Assembly (NCBI RefSeq): GCF_009193295.2
Contig: NZ_CP059973.1
Location: 5,270,001 to 5,334,000 of the forward strand
Source of the DNA: Bacteroides luhongzhouii
Lineage (GTDB): Bacteria > Bacteroidota > Bacteroidia > Bacteroidales > Bacteroidaceae
Length of the DNA: 64,000 nt
Reading direction: 5' to 3'
The position numbers and the translations under genes are program-made. Position 1 is the first letter of the stretch. Each line of letters starts with the position of its first letter. Shown here piece after piece: positions 24,742-34,046 of the stretch. The notes under the pieces are model-generated. The model saw only the letters and a list, made by a program, of their open reading frames with translations, was not told the DNA's origin and made no database searches.

Positions 24742-27700
24742 ATGATTCTTTTTTTCAGAACCCCTTCCAAGAGCGTGATTGCCGTAGAGAGCAACCATCA
24801 GCTCACCCCTGACGAAAGTAATAAACTCTGCTGGCTTTTTGGCGAAGCCGTGATGGAAAGTGAAGAAAACCTGAAAGGCTGTTTCGTTGGCCCACGCCGC
24901 GAAATGATCACTCCCTGGAGTACAAACGCAGTAGAAATCACCCAAAACATGGGGCTCGAAGGCATCAGCCGCATCGAGGAGTACTTCCCTGTTAAGGACG
25001 AAAACGCTGACTACGACCCGATGCTCCAACGCATGTACAAAGGACTCGACCCAAACTTATTCACGACAAACCGTCAGCCGGAACCGATCATCTACATCGA
25101 AGATCTCGAAGTGTATAATGAAAAAGAAGGTCTGGCTCTTTCTAAAGAGGAAATGGACTACTTGAAGAAAGTGGAAAATGATCTCGGACGAAAACTGACT
25201 GACTCTGAAGTATTCGGCTTCGCACAAATCAACTCCGAACACTGCCGCCACAAAATCTTCGGCGGAACGTTCATCATCGACGGTGTAGAACAGGAATCCT
25301 CTCTGTTCCAAATGATTAAAAAGACAACACAGGAAAATCCAAATAAAATCATCTCTGCTTATAAAGATAATGTAGCCTTCGCTGAAGGTCCGGTTGTTGA
25401 ACAGTTTGCTCCGGCAGATCATTCAAAACCTGATTTCTTCCAGATAAAAGACATCAAGAGCGTTATCTCACTGAAAGCGGAAACACATAACTTCCCGACT
25501 ACCGTAGAACCGTTCAACGGCGCTTCTACCGGTACTGGTGGTGAAATCCGCGACCGTATGGGTGGTGGTAAAGGTTCATGGCCGATTGCAGGTACTGCTG
25601 TCTACATGACTTCTTACCCGCGTACCGATGAAGGACGCGAATGGGAAGAAATTCTTCCGGTACGCAAATGGTTGTACCAGACTCCGGAACAGATTCTTAT
25701 CAAAGCATCCAACGGTGCTTCCGACTTCGGTAACAAGTTCGGCCAACCGCTGATCTGCGGTTCGGTACTGACTTTCGAACATACGGAAAACAAGGAAGTT
25801 TATGGTTACGATAAAGTAATCATGCTTGCCGGCGGTGTGGGTTACGGCACACAACGTGACTGTCTGAAAGGTACACCGGAAGCAGGAAACAAAGTGGTAG
25901 TAATCGGTGGTGACAACTATCGTATCGGACTGGGTGGCGGTTCCGTATCTTCTGTAGATACCGGTCGTTACAGCAGTGGTATCGAGTTGAATGCCGTACA
26001 ACGCGCTAATGCTGAAATGCAAAAACGCGCCAACAATGTGGTACGCGCTCTTTGTGAAGAAGAGGTAAATCCGGTGGTTTCTATCCACGACCACGGCTCT
26101 GCCGGACACGTAAACTGTCTGTCCGAACTAGTGGAAGAATGTGGTGGTTTAATCGAGATGAGTAAATTGCCTATCGGTGACAAGACTTTATCGGCAAAAG
26201 AAATCATCGCCAACGAGAGCCAGGAACGTATGGGTCTATTGATTAAAGAAGAAGCCATCGAACATGTACGTAAGATTGCCGAACGCGAACGCGCTCCAAT
26301 GTATGTAGTCGGTGAAACAACCGGCGATCATCGTTTCGCCTTCCAACAGGCTGACGGTGTACGTCCGTTTGATCTTGCCGTAGAGCAGATGTTCGGTTCT
26401 TCTCCCAAGACATATATGGTAGACAAAACCGTGGAACGTCATTACGAAATGCCGAAATACGAATTGTCTAAATTACATGAATATCTGACAAATGTATTGC
26501 AGCTTGAAGCTGTTGCCTGCAAAGACTGGTTGACAAATAAGGTAGACCGCTCGGTAACAGGTAAAGTGGCACGCCAGCAATGTCAGGGCGAACTTCAGTT
26601 GCCGTTGAGTGATTGCGGTGTCGTTGCACTTGATTACCGTGGCGAAAAAGGAATCGCTACTTCTATCGGACATGCTCCGCAAGCAGCATTGGCTGATCCG
26701 GCTGCCGGTTCTATCCTTTCCGTATCTGAAGCACTAACCAATCTTGTTTGGGCTCCGATGGCGGAAGGTATGGACAGTATTTCTCTGTCTGCCAACTGGA
26801 TGTGGCCTTGCCGTTCTCAAGAAGGTGAAGACACCCGTCTGTACACGGCTGTAAAAGCATTGAGCGACTTCTGCTGCGCATTGCAAATCAACGTTCCTAC
26901 CGGAAAAGACTCTCTGTCTATGACACAGAAGTATCCGAACGGTGAGAAAGTGATTTCTCCGGGAACTGTGATTGTTTCTGCCGGCGGTGAAGTTTCCGAC
27001 GTGAAGAAAGTGGTATCTCCGGTATTGGTTAACAATGAAAAGACTACGCTTTATCACATTGACTTCAGCTTCGACGAACTGAAATTAGGTGGTTCGGCTT
27101 TCGCACAATCTTTGGGTAAAGTGGGTGACGAAGTACCTTGCGTACAGGATGCCGAATATTTCCGTGACGCTTTCCTTGCCGTACAGGAACTTGTAAACAA
27201 AGGATTGATCCTTGCAGGACACGATATATCTGCCGGTGGTTTAATCACTACATTGCTCGAAATGTGCTTCTCTAATGTAGAAGGCGGCTTGGAAATCAGC
27301 CTCGACAAGATGAAGGAAGAAGATATCGTTAAAATTCTGTTCGCGGAAAACCCAGGTATCGTTATCCAGATCAGCGACAAGCATAAGGATGAAGTGAAGA
27401 AGATTTTGGAAGACGCCGGCGTAGGCTATATAAAGCTGGGTAAACCGACTGACGAACGCCACATTTTGGTATCTAAAGACGGTGCTACTTACCAATTCGG
27501 TATCGATTATATGCGTGATGTATGGTATTCTTCTTCTTACCTGCTCGACCGCAAACAATCTATGAACGGTTGCGCAAAAGCACGTTTCGAAAACTATAAG
27601 ATGCAACCTGTTGAATTCGCTTTCATGCCGGAATTCAAAGGTAAGCTTTCTCAATACGGTATCACTCCGGATCGTCGTACCCCAAGCGGTATCCGTGCGG

Positions 27701-28446
27701 CTATCATCCGTGAGAAGGGTACAAACGGTGAGCGCGAAATGGCGTACTCACTCTATCTGGCAGGTTTCGACGTAAAAGACGTTACGATGACCGACCTCAT
27801 CAGCGGACGCGAAACACTGGAAGACATAAACATGATTGTTTACTGCGGTGGTTTCTCTAATTCCGATGTTTTGGGTTCTGCCAAAGGATGGGCAGGCGGC
27901 TTCCTGTTCAACCCGAAAGCGAAAGAAGCGCTCGACAAGTTCTATGCTCGTGAAGACACACTTTCACTAGGTATCTGTAACGGTTGCCAGTTGATGATGG
28001 AACTCGGTCTGATCAACCCTGAACATAAGGAAAAAGGCAAGATGCTACACAATGACTCCCATAAATTCGAGTCTACTTTCGTCGGCCTGACTATCCCAAC
28101 AAACCGCAGTGTGATGTTCGGTTCACTAAGCGGAAGTAAACTGGGTATCTGGGTAGCACACGGAGAAGGTAAATTCTCACTGCCATACGATGAAGACAAA
28201 TACAATGTAGTGGCGAAATACAGCTACGATGAGTACCCGGGCAACCCGAACGGTTCAGACTACTCCATCGCAGGACTTGCCAGTGCAGACGGACGTCATT
28301 TGGCGATGATGCCCCACTTGGAACGTGCCATCTTCCCATGGCAAAACGGTTGTTATCCGGCAGACCGCAAGAACAGCGATCAGGTTACTCCATGGATAGA
28401 AGCGTTTGTCAACGCTCGCAAATGGGTGGAAGCTAAAATGAAATAA
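24742..28446 (+). CDS. purL: Phosphoribosylformylglycinamidine synthase, single-chain
   Basis: This is the fourth step of purine synthesis: FGAR plus glutamine and ATP give FGAM. The 1234-residue large form combines all domains. The N-terminal PurS-like part is followed by a linker and the first AIRS-type half (SEHCRHKIFGG, ETHNFPTTVEPFNGASTGTG). The second half has DAFLAVQELVNKGLILAGHD and SAGGLITTLLEM. The C-terminal glutaminase contains GICNGCQLMMELGL with the nucleophile Cys, and WVAHGEGKFSLP for the His/Glu pair. It is monocistronic, with its own promoter and a strong terminator. Confidence 0.96.
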   Translation: MILFFRTPSKSVIAVESNHQLTPDESNKLCWLFGEAVMESEENLKGCFVGPRREMITPWSTNAVEITQNMGLEGISRIEEYFPVKDENADYDPMLQRMYKGLDPNLFTTNRQPEPIIYIEDLEVYNEKEGLALSKEEMDYLKKVENDLGRKLTDSEVFGFAQINSEHCRHKIFGGTFIIDGVEQESSLFQMIKKTTQENPNKIISAYKDNVAFAEGPVVEQFAPADHSKPDFFQIKDIKSVISLKAETHNFPTTVEPFNGASTGTGGEIRDRMGGGKGSWPIAGTAVYMTSYPRTDEGREWEEILPVRKWLYQTPEQILIKASNGASDFGNKFGQPLICGSVLTFEHTENKEVYGYDKVIMLAGGVGYGTQRDCLKGTPEAGNKVVVIGGDNYRIGLGGGSVSSVDTGRYSSGIELNAVQRANAEMQKRANNVVRALCEEEVNPVVSIHDHGSAGHVNCLSELVEECGGLIEMSKLPIGDKTLSAKEIIANESQERMGLLIKEEAIEHVRKIAERERAPMYVVGETTGDHRFAFQQADGVRPFDLAVEQMFGSSPKTYMVDKTVERHYEMPKYELSKLHEYLTNVLQLEAVACKDWLTNKVDRSVTGKVARQQCQGELQLPLSDCGVVALDYRGEKGIATSIGHAPQAALADPAAGSILSVSEALTNLVWAPMAEGMDSISLSANWMWPCRSQEGEDTRLYTAVKALSDFCCALQINVPTGKDSLSMTQKYPNGEKVISPGTVIVSAGGEVSDVKKVVSPVLVNNEKTTLYHIDFSFDELKLGGSAFAQSLGKVGDEVPCVQDAEYFRDAFLAVQELVNKGLILAGHDISAGGLITTLLEMCFSNVEGGLEISLDKMKEEDIVKILFAENPGIVIQISDKHKDEVKKILEDAGVGYIKLGKPTDERHILVSKDGATYQFGIDYMRDVWYSSSYLLDRKQSMNGCAKARFENYKMQPVEFAFMPEFKGKLSQYGITPDRRTPSGIRAAIIREKGTNGEREMAYSLYLAGFDVKDVTMTDLISGRETLEDINMIVYCGGFSNSDVLGSAKGWAGGFLFNPKAKEALDKFYAREDTLSLGICNGCQLMMELGLINPEHKEKGKMLHNDSHKFESTFVGLTIPTNRSVMFGSLSGSKLGIWVAHGEGKFSLPYDEDKYNVVAKYSYDEYPGNPNGSDYSIAGLASADGRHLAMMPHLERAIFPWQNGCYPADRKNSDQVTPWIEAFVNARKWVEAKMK

Positions 28447-28463
28447 ATCATTCCTATATTTAC

Positions 28464-28500
28464 AGAGGCTGGTACTTTTTAAAGTGCCAGCCTCTTGTTT
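28464..28500 (+). terminator. Terminator of purL
   Basis: AGAGGCTGGTACTTT / AAGTGCCAGCCTCT is followed by TGTTTTA. Confidence 0.85.
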
Positions 28501-28639
28501 TACGTAACTTTTCGCTCTACCGAAAGTCCCTTTATAGATACCAAAACACCGAAAACAAACAGTATGTATAAATACCTATAAAATAGTCTGTTTTCTTGTT
28601 TTCTTTCATTTGGAGAACGCTGTTATCTTTCTTCAAAAT

Positions 28640-28670
28640 TTTGTAATATCGGAAAATCTTCTTAATTTTG
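28640..28670 (+). promoter_or_regulatory. Bacteroides promoter of the HTCS/chromate-transporter operon
   Basis: TTTG at 28640-28643, a 19-nt spacer and TAATTTTG at 28663-28670 match the consensus exactly. The start site would be near 28677, about 46 nt before the HTCS ATG. Confidence 0.75.
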
Positions 28671-28722
28671 TCAAACTTTCCCCCTCATTAAAGATTCAAT
28701 AACCCTTAAAAGTCCTATTTGT

Positions 28723-31700
28723 ATGAAAAAATGGCTTTTTCTAATCTTATTGTTTCCTCTAACTTGTGTCGCGCAGACGTATCGATATCTTGGAGTGGAG
28801 GATGGGTTAAGTAACCGGCGGGTTTACTGCATTCAAAAAGATAAAACCGGCTACATGTGGTTCCTTACACACGAAGGTATTGATCGATACAACGGAAAAG
28901 ATTTTAAACGATATAAGTTAATGGATGGTGATGTAGAAATAAACTCTCTGTTAAATCTGAACTGGCTTTATATCGATCAGGAAGGAGTTTTATGGGAAAT
29001 CGGAAAGAAAGGAAAAGTGTTCCGGTATGACCAGATTCACGACTGTTTCAATCTTGTATATAAGTTACCGATGGAAAGCTTCAGTGAGCAACCGGATCCG
29101 GTCACTTATGCCTGGCTTGACGAGAGTAAACACATCTGGCTGTGCAATAAGGATACAATCTTTCTCTATAACACAGAAACCCAACAGGTCACCCATATAA
29201 AGAACGATATCAGTGAAGAAATCACTGATATTGAACAGATAGACGAGTCGCATTTCTTTATCGGCACAGAGATGGGTATTCATTACGCCAAGCTGGAAAA
29301 TAACGCATTGGAACTTATCAATTGTGATAAGCTGGAGAGCCTGAAAGCCCAGGTTATCGATCTATATTTCGACAAAAAGATTCGTAAACTATTCATCGGC
29401 ACTTTTCTACGGGGAATCATGATTTACGATATGAATACCAAATCTGTCATACGCCCGGAACAGAATTTGAAAGATATCAGTATCACACGATTCAGACCAT
29501 TAAATGATAAGGAATTACTGATAGCAACCGACGGTGGAGGAGTACACAAAATAAATGTGGACACTTATCAGATAGTACCCGAAATTGTGGCTGATTATAA
29601 CAGTAACAATGGTATGAATGGTAACAGCATCAATGACATCTTTGTAGATGATGAAGAACGGGTATGGCTGGCTAATTATCCCATCGGAATCACCATACAA
29701 AACAACCGTTATACCGGCTACAAATGGATCAAACACTCCATCGGCAATAAACAGTCTTTAATCAACGATCAGGTGAACGCCATTATCGAAGACAGAGACG
29801 GAGATTTATGGTTCGCAACAAACAATGGCATCAGTTTCCTCAATTCAAAAACCGGCCAATGGCGTTCGGTGCTTAGTACTTTTGAAGAGTCGCAAGGTAA
29901 TAAAAGCCATATCTTTCTTACCGTATGCGAAGTAGCTCCCGGAATTATCTGGGCAGGCGGGTACTCTTCCGGTGCTCACCAGATAGATAAAAAGACGTTC
30001 AACGTCAGCTATTTCATGCCGCCCTTGTACACTCATAGTAACAAGCGACCGGATAAATACATACGTGATATCCGTACAGATATGCAGGGTTATATCTGGT
30101 CCGGAGGTTTCTATAACCTCAAACGCATCAATCTAAAAACGCAGGACATACGGTTTTATGATGGATTAAATTCCATTACCGCCATCGTTGAGAAAGATGA
30201 AAAAAGCATGTGGATCGGTAGTGCGGCCGGTCTGTGCCTTTTAGATAAAGAATCCGGGAAATTTGAACGTATCAAACTTCCGGTAGAGTCGAACTATATC
30301 TACTCTTTGTATCAGGCAAAAAACGGATTATTATATATAGGTACCAGCGGATCGGGACTATTGATTTACGATGTCAACAAAAAACTGTTCACTCATTACC
30401 ACTCTGAAAACAGTGCTTTAATATCCAATAATATCTACACTATATTATCGGATGCGGACAAAGACATTATAATGAGTACAGAAAGCGGACTGACAAGCTT
30501 CTATCCTGAAGAAAAGAAATTTCATAACTGGACCAAAGACATGGGATTGATGACTACACATTTCAATGCGTTGTCAGGCACACTGCGAAAAAACAATAAA
30601 TTCATTTTAGGCAGTTCAGACGGAGCCGTAGAGTTTGACAAGGACATGAAATTACCCAGAAGCTATACCTCTAAAATGATTTTCAGCGATTTCAAGCTTT
30701 TCTATCAGACAATCTATCCGGGTGATGAAGATTCTCCGTTAAAAGCAAGCATCAATGAAACAAAGGAACTGAGGTTGAAATACAATCAGAATATTTTCTC
30801 TTTGCAGGTTTCTTCCATCAATTATGACTACCCCTCCAACGTTCTTTATTCCTGGAGATTAGAAGGTTTTTATGACGAATGGAGCAAACCCGGAACCGAG
30901 AATACGATTCGTTACACCAATCTTGCGCCGGGCAAATATACGCTAAGAGTGCGTGCCATCTCCAATGAAGACAAACGCATCATGCTTGAAGAAAGAAGCA
31001 TGGACATTGTCATAGCACAACCTTTCTGGCTGACATTTTGGGCTATGCTGCTTTATGCGGCTTTCCTTTGTCTCATTGCCATCATTCTATTGCGTATCCT
31101 GATTTTAAGAAAGCAGCGCAAAGTCTCCGATGAGAAAATACACTTCTTTATCAATACGGCACATGATATCCGTACCCCATTGACGCTTATCAAAGCACCT
31201 TTGGAAGAACTACGCGAGAAAGAGGAGTTGAGCAAAGAAGGTATTTCCAACATGAATACGGCATTACGAAACGTAAATGCCTTGCTACGTCTTACCACCA
31301 ATCTTATCAACTTTGAAAGAGCGGACGTATATTCTTCCGAATTATATATTTCAGAGCATGAGCTAAACACGTTTATGAATGAAATATTCAATGCGTTCCT
31401 GCAGTACGCCAACATCAAGCACATCAACTTTACTTATGAAAGTAATTTCAGGTATATGAATGTATGGTTTGATAAAGAAAAGATGGAATCTATCTTTAAG
31501 AACATCATTTCGAACGCACTGAAATATACTCCGGAAAATGGAAATGTACAGATTTTCGTTTCAGAAACATCTGACTCATGGAGCGTGGAAGTCAGAGACA
31601 CAGGAATCGGCATCCCGGCCAACGAACAAAAGAAATTGTTCAAACTTCATTTCCGTGGCAGTAATGCTATTAATTCCAAAGTGACAGGAAGTGGCATCGG

Positions 31701-32736
31701 GCTGATGCTTGTATGGAAACTAGTCCGCCTGCATAAAGGAAAGATTAATCTGTCAAGTATTGAAAACCAGGGATCAGTCATCAAAATAACGTTCCCTAAA
31801 GACAGCAAGCGCTTCCGGAAAGCACATTTGGCAACTCCTAGCAAACAGCGTCAGGAAATAAAGGCTATCGACAACGTTCCGCCTCCATCACCTGAAATTT
31901 ACGAGAACGCACAGAAAAAAGAAAATATAAACCATCGTCGAATCTTGATTGTAGAGGATAATGATGAGTTGCGTAACTATCTGTCACAGACATTGTCAGA
32001 AGAATATGTCGTACAGGTATGCTCCAATGGAAAAGAAGCACTGACGATTATTCCCGAATACAAACCGGAACTGGTCATTTCAGACATTATGATGCCGGAA
32101 ATGCGAGGGGATGAATTATGTCAGGCTATCAAGAATAATATCGAGACTTCTCACATCCCTGTCATCCTGCTGACAGCTTTGAATAATGAGAAAGATATTC
32201 TTTCGGGACTTCAGATTGGTGCGGATGAATACGTTGTGAAACCGTTCAACATCGGTATATTGAAAGCAAACGTTTCCAATCTGCTGGCCAATCGTGCACT
32301 CTTGCGCAGTAAATACGCCAATCTGGATCTGGATGATGAGGAGCATGATGAAGACTGCATCAACTGTTCACAGGATATTGATTGGAAATTCATTGCAAAC
32401 GTCAAAAAGAACGTGGAAGATAACATTGACAATCCGGCTCTCACGGTAGATGTATTATGCAGCCTGATGGGAATGAGCCGCACGAGTTTCTATAATAAAT
32501 TAAGGGCATTGACCGATCAGGCGCCGGGAGATTATATCCGGCTGATTCGTCTGAAACGTGCCGTACAATTACTAAAAGAAGACACACATACCATAACAGA
32601 AATTGCAGAAATGACAGGATTCAGTGATGCCAAGTACTTCCGCGAAGTATTTAAAAAGCATTATAATGTAAGTCCCAGTCAATATGGCAAAGAGAAAAAA
32701 GCAGTTAGTAAGGAAGGAGGAGAAAAGAAAGAATGA
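28723..32736 (+). CDS. Hybrid two-component system sensor/regulator (HTCS, propeller type)
   Basis: This one-protein signalling system has 1337 residues. A signal peptide (about 1-17) is followed by repeated two-component-regulator propeller units (about 20-640; repeated DxxGxxWF/W motifs such as DKTGYMWFLT and DRDGDLWFATNNG). A Y_Y_Y domain (about 690-760) precedes a transmembrane helix (about 766-791). Then come a histidine kinase with His814 in NTAHDIRTPLTLI, an ATPase domain (NALKYTPENG, DTGIGIP, GSGIGLMLV), a receiver with phospho-acceptor Asp1121 (LVISDIMMPEM), and an AraC-type DNA-binding domain (about 1220-1325). HTCS proteins normally sense oligosaccharides and control nearby polysaccharide loci. 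Here the next gene overlaps by 4 nt and encodes a chromate-type transporter, and no carbohydrate genes are adjacent. The ligand is unknown. Confidence 0.93.
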   Translation: MKKWLFLILLFPLTCVAQTYRYLGVEDGLSNRRVYCIQKDKTGYMWFLTHEGIDRYNGKDFKRYKLMDGDVEINSLLNLNWLYIDQEGVLWEIGKKGKVFRYDQIHDCFNLVYKLPMESFSEQPDPVTYAWLDESKHIWLCNKDTIFLYNTETQQVTHIKNDISEEITDIEQIDESHFFIGTEMGIHYAKLENNALELINCDKLESLKAQVIDLYFDKKIRKLFIGTFLRGIMIYDMNTKSVIRPEQNLKDISITRFRPLNDKELLIATDGGGVHKINVDTYQIVPEIVADYNSNNGMNGNSINDIFVDDEERVWLANYPIGITIQNNRYTGYKWIKHSIGNKQSLINDQVNAIIEDRDGDLWFATNNGISFLNSKTGQWRSVLSTFEESQGNKSHIFLTVCEVAPGIIWAGGYSSGAHQIDKKTFNVSYFMPPLYTHSNKRPDKYIRDIRTDMQGYIWSGGFYNLKRINLKTQDIRFYDGLNSITAIVEKDEKSMWIGSAAGLCLLDKESGKFERIKLPVESNYIYSLYQAKNGLLYIGTSGSGLLIYDVNKKLFTHYHSENSALISNNIYTILSDADKDIIMSTESGLTSFYPEEKKFHNWTKDMGLMTTHFNALSGTLRKNNKFILGSSDGAVEFDKDMKLPRSYTSKMIFSDFKLFYQTIYPGDEDSPLKASINETKELRLKYNQNIFSLQVSSINYDYPSNVLYSWRLEGFYDEWSKPGTENTIRYTNLAPGKYTLRVRAISNEDKRIMLEERSMDIVIAQPFWLTFWAMLLYAAFLCLIAIILLRILILRKQRKVSDEKIHFFINTAHDIRTPLTLIKAPLEELREKEELSKEGISNMNTALRNVNALLRLTTNLINFERADVYSSELYISEHELNTFMNEIFNAFLQYANIKHINFTYESNFRYMNVWFDKEKMESIFKNIISNALKYTPENGNVQIFVSETSDSWSVEVRDTGIGIPANEQKKLFKLHFRGSNAINSKVTGSGIGLMLVWKLVRLHKGKINLSSIENQGSVIKITFPKDSKRFRKAHLATPSKQRQEIKAIDNVPPPSPEIYENAQKKENINHRRILIVEDNDELRNYLSQTLSEEYVVQVCSNGKEALTIIPEYKPELVISDIMMPEMRGDELCQAIKNNIETSHIPVILLTALNNEKDILSGLQIGADEYVVKPFNIGILKANVSNLLANRALLRSKYANLDLDDEEHDEDCINCSQDIDWKFIANVKKNVEDNIDNPALTVDVLCSLMGMSRTSFYNKLRALTDQAPGDYIRLIRLKRAVQLLKEDTHTITEIAEMTGFSDAKYFREVFKKHYNVSPSQYGKEKKAVSKEGGEKKE

Positions 32737-33275
32737 ACATTTATCTAGAAGCATTTGGAATCTTTTTTAAAATAGGCGCCTTTACCATTGGAGGAGGGTA
32801 TGCAATGGTGCCACTGATTGAAAATGAAATTGTCACCAAACGGAAATGGATTGCGCAGGAAGATTTTATCGATCTGCTGGCTATCTCCCAATCCGCTCCG
32901 GGAATTTTGGCAGTCAATATTTCTATCTTTATAGGATATAAACTGCGTGGAATCCGGGGAAGTATTATCACGGCATTGGGAACAATCTTGCCGTCTTTCA
33001 TTATTATATTAGCTATCGCCCTGTTCTTTCATAGTTTCAAAGACAATCCGATAGTGGAACGCATCTTTAAGGGAATCCGACCGGCAGTGGTAGCACTCAT
33101 TGCCGCACCGACCTTTACCATGGGACGATCTGCGAAAATCAACCGCTACAATCTGTGGATTCCGGTTGTTTCGGCATTATTAATCTGGCTGTTGGGCTTC
33201 TCCCCTATCTGGATTATTATTGCTGCCGGTATAGGAGGTTTCCTGTGGGGAAAGATTAAAAAAGTTGAAAGTTGA
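32733..33275 (+). CDS. Chromate transporter family (CHR) subunit A
   Basis: This short-chain CHR protein (180 residues) is a half of the chromate-ion transporter family, with about five to six hydrophobic segments. Family motifs are FFKIGAFTIGGGYAMVPLIE, AISQSAPGILAVNISIFIGY and KGIRPAVVALIAAP. It overlaps the HTCS stop by 4 nt (ATGA), so it is translationally coupled to it. A second half-protein follows at 33403. Short CHR proteins are usually encoded in pairs that work together. Chromate as the substrate is known only for a few family members; here the true anion is uncertain. Confidence 0.85.
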   Translation: MNIYLEAFGIFFKIGAFTIGGGYAMVPLIENEIVTKRKWIAQEDFIDLLAISQSAPGILAVNISIFIGYKLRGIRGSIITALGTILPSFIIILAIALFFHSFKDNPIVERIFKGIRPAVVALIAAPTFTMGRSAKINRYNLWIPVVSALLIWLLGFSPIWIIIAAGIGGFLWGKIKKVES

Positions 33276-33292
33276 GAATGGAGAGCTGAGAA

Positions 33293-33371
33293 GGCACGGA
33301 TTACACGGATTAACGCTGTTGTTTTACAGATTCATAATTCTAAAAGCCGTGAAATCCGCGTAATCCGTGCC
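33293..33371. repeat. Dispersed inverted repeat (CACGGATTACACGG family), copy 2
   Basis: GGCACGGATTACACGGATTA (33293-33312, continuing ACG) pairs with AAATCCGCGTAATCCGTGCC (33352-33371). The sequence is the same as at 7077-7150 although the loop differs. It separates the two transporter halves. Confidence 0.8.
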
Positions 33372-33402
33372 TGAAATTATTATATAATAAATTATTAATC
33401 AC

Positions 33403-33951
33403 ATGATTTACCTACAGTTATTCTATACATTTTTCAAGATCGGGCTTTTCGGCTTCGGTGGCGGTTATGCCATGCTTTCCATGATTCAAGGCGAAGTGGT
33501 GACCCGCTATGGATGGGTGAGTTCGCAGGAGTTCACGGATATTGTCGCAATCAGCCAGATGACACCGGGCCCTATCGGTATCAACGCAGCTACTTATGTA
33601 GGATTTACTTCTACGGGTAGCGTATGGGGTTCCATCATTGCTACCTTTGCCGTAGTCCTTCCCTCTTTCATCTTGATGTTGACCATCAGTAAATTCTTCC
33701 TGAAATACCAGAAACATCCGATAGTAGAATCTATATTTAGCGGATTACGCCCGGCAGTAGTCGGATTGCTCGCCTCCGCCGCGTTGGTACTAATGAATGT
33801 AGAAAACTTCGGTTCACCTACGGAAGATACTTACTCATTCGTTATCAGTATCATTATCTTCCTGATTGCTTTCATCGGAACAAGAAAATATAAAGCCAAT
33901 CCGATATTAATGATTATCGCTTGCGGCATTGCGGGATTGCTGCTCTATTAA
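33403..33951 (+). CDS. Chromate transporter family (CHR) subunit B
   Basis: This is the second short CHR half (182 residues), homologous to its neighbour: FFKIGLFGFGGGYAMLSMIQ, AISQMTPGPIGINAATYVGF and SGLRPAVVGLLASAALVLMN. The N-terminal GFGGGYAM and the conserved Pro-Gly-Pro motif define the family. It follows the first half after 127 nt, an interval filled by a dispersed inverted repeat; read-through is still likely. A bidirectional terminator at 33977-34025 separates it from the convergent glycosidase-like gene. Confidence 0.85.
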   Translation: MIYLQLFYTFFKIGLFGFGGGYAMLSMIQGEVVTRYGWVSSQEFTDIVAISQMTPGPIGINAATYVGFTSTGSVWGSIIATFAVVLPSFILMLTISKFFLKYQKHPIVESIFSGLRPAVVGLLASAALVLMNVENFGSPTEDTYSFVISIIIFLIAFIGTRKYKANPILMIIACGIAGLLLY

Positions 33952-33976
33952 TAGCAAGCGGCTGAACAGTAAACAA

Positions 33977-34025
33977 AAAACGGTGAACAAACTGCGTTAT
34001 CATGCTGCAGAGTGTTCACCGTTTT
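33977..34025. terminator. Bidirectional terminator between convergent genes
   Basis: AAAACGGTGAAC / GTTCACCGTTTT has T-tracts on both strands. It serves the CHR gene (+) and the GHL10 gene (-). Confidence 0.8.
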
Positions 34026-34046
34026 ATCGTTGTTTATTCTATACCT

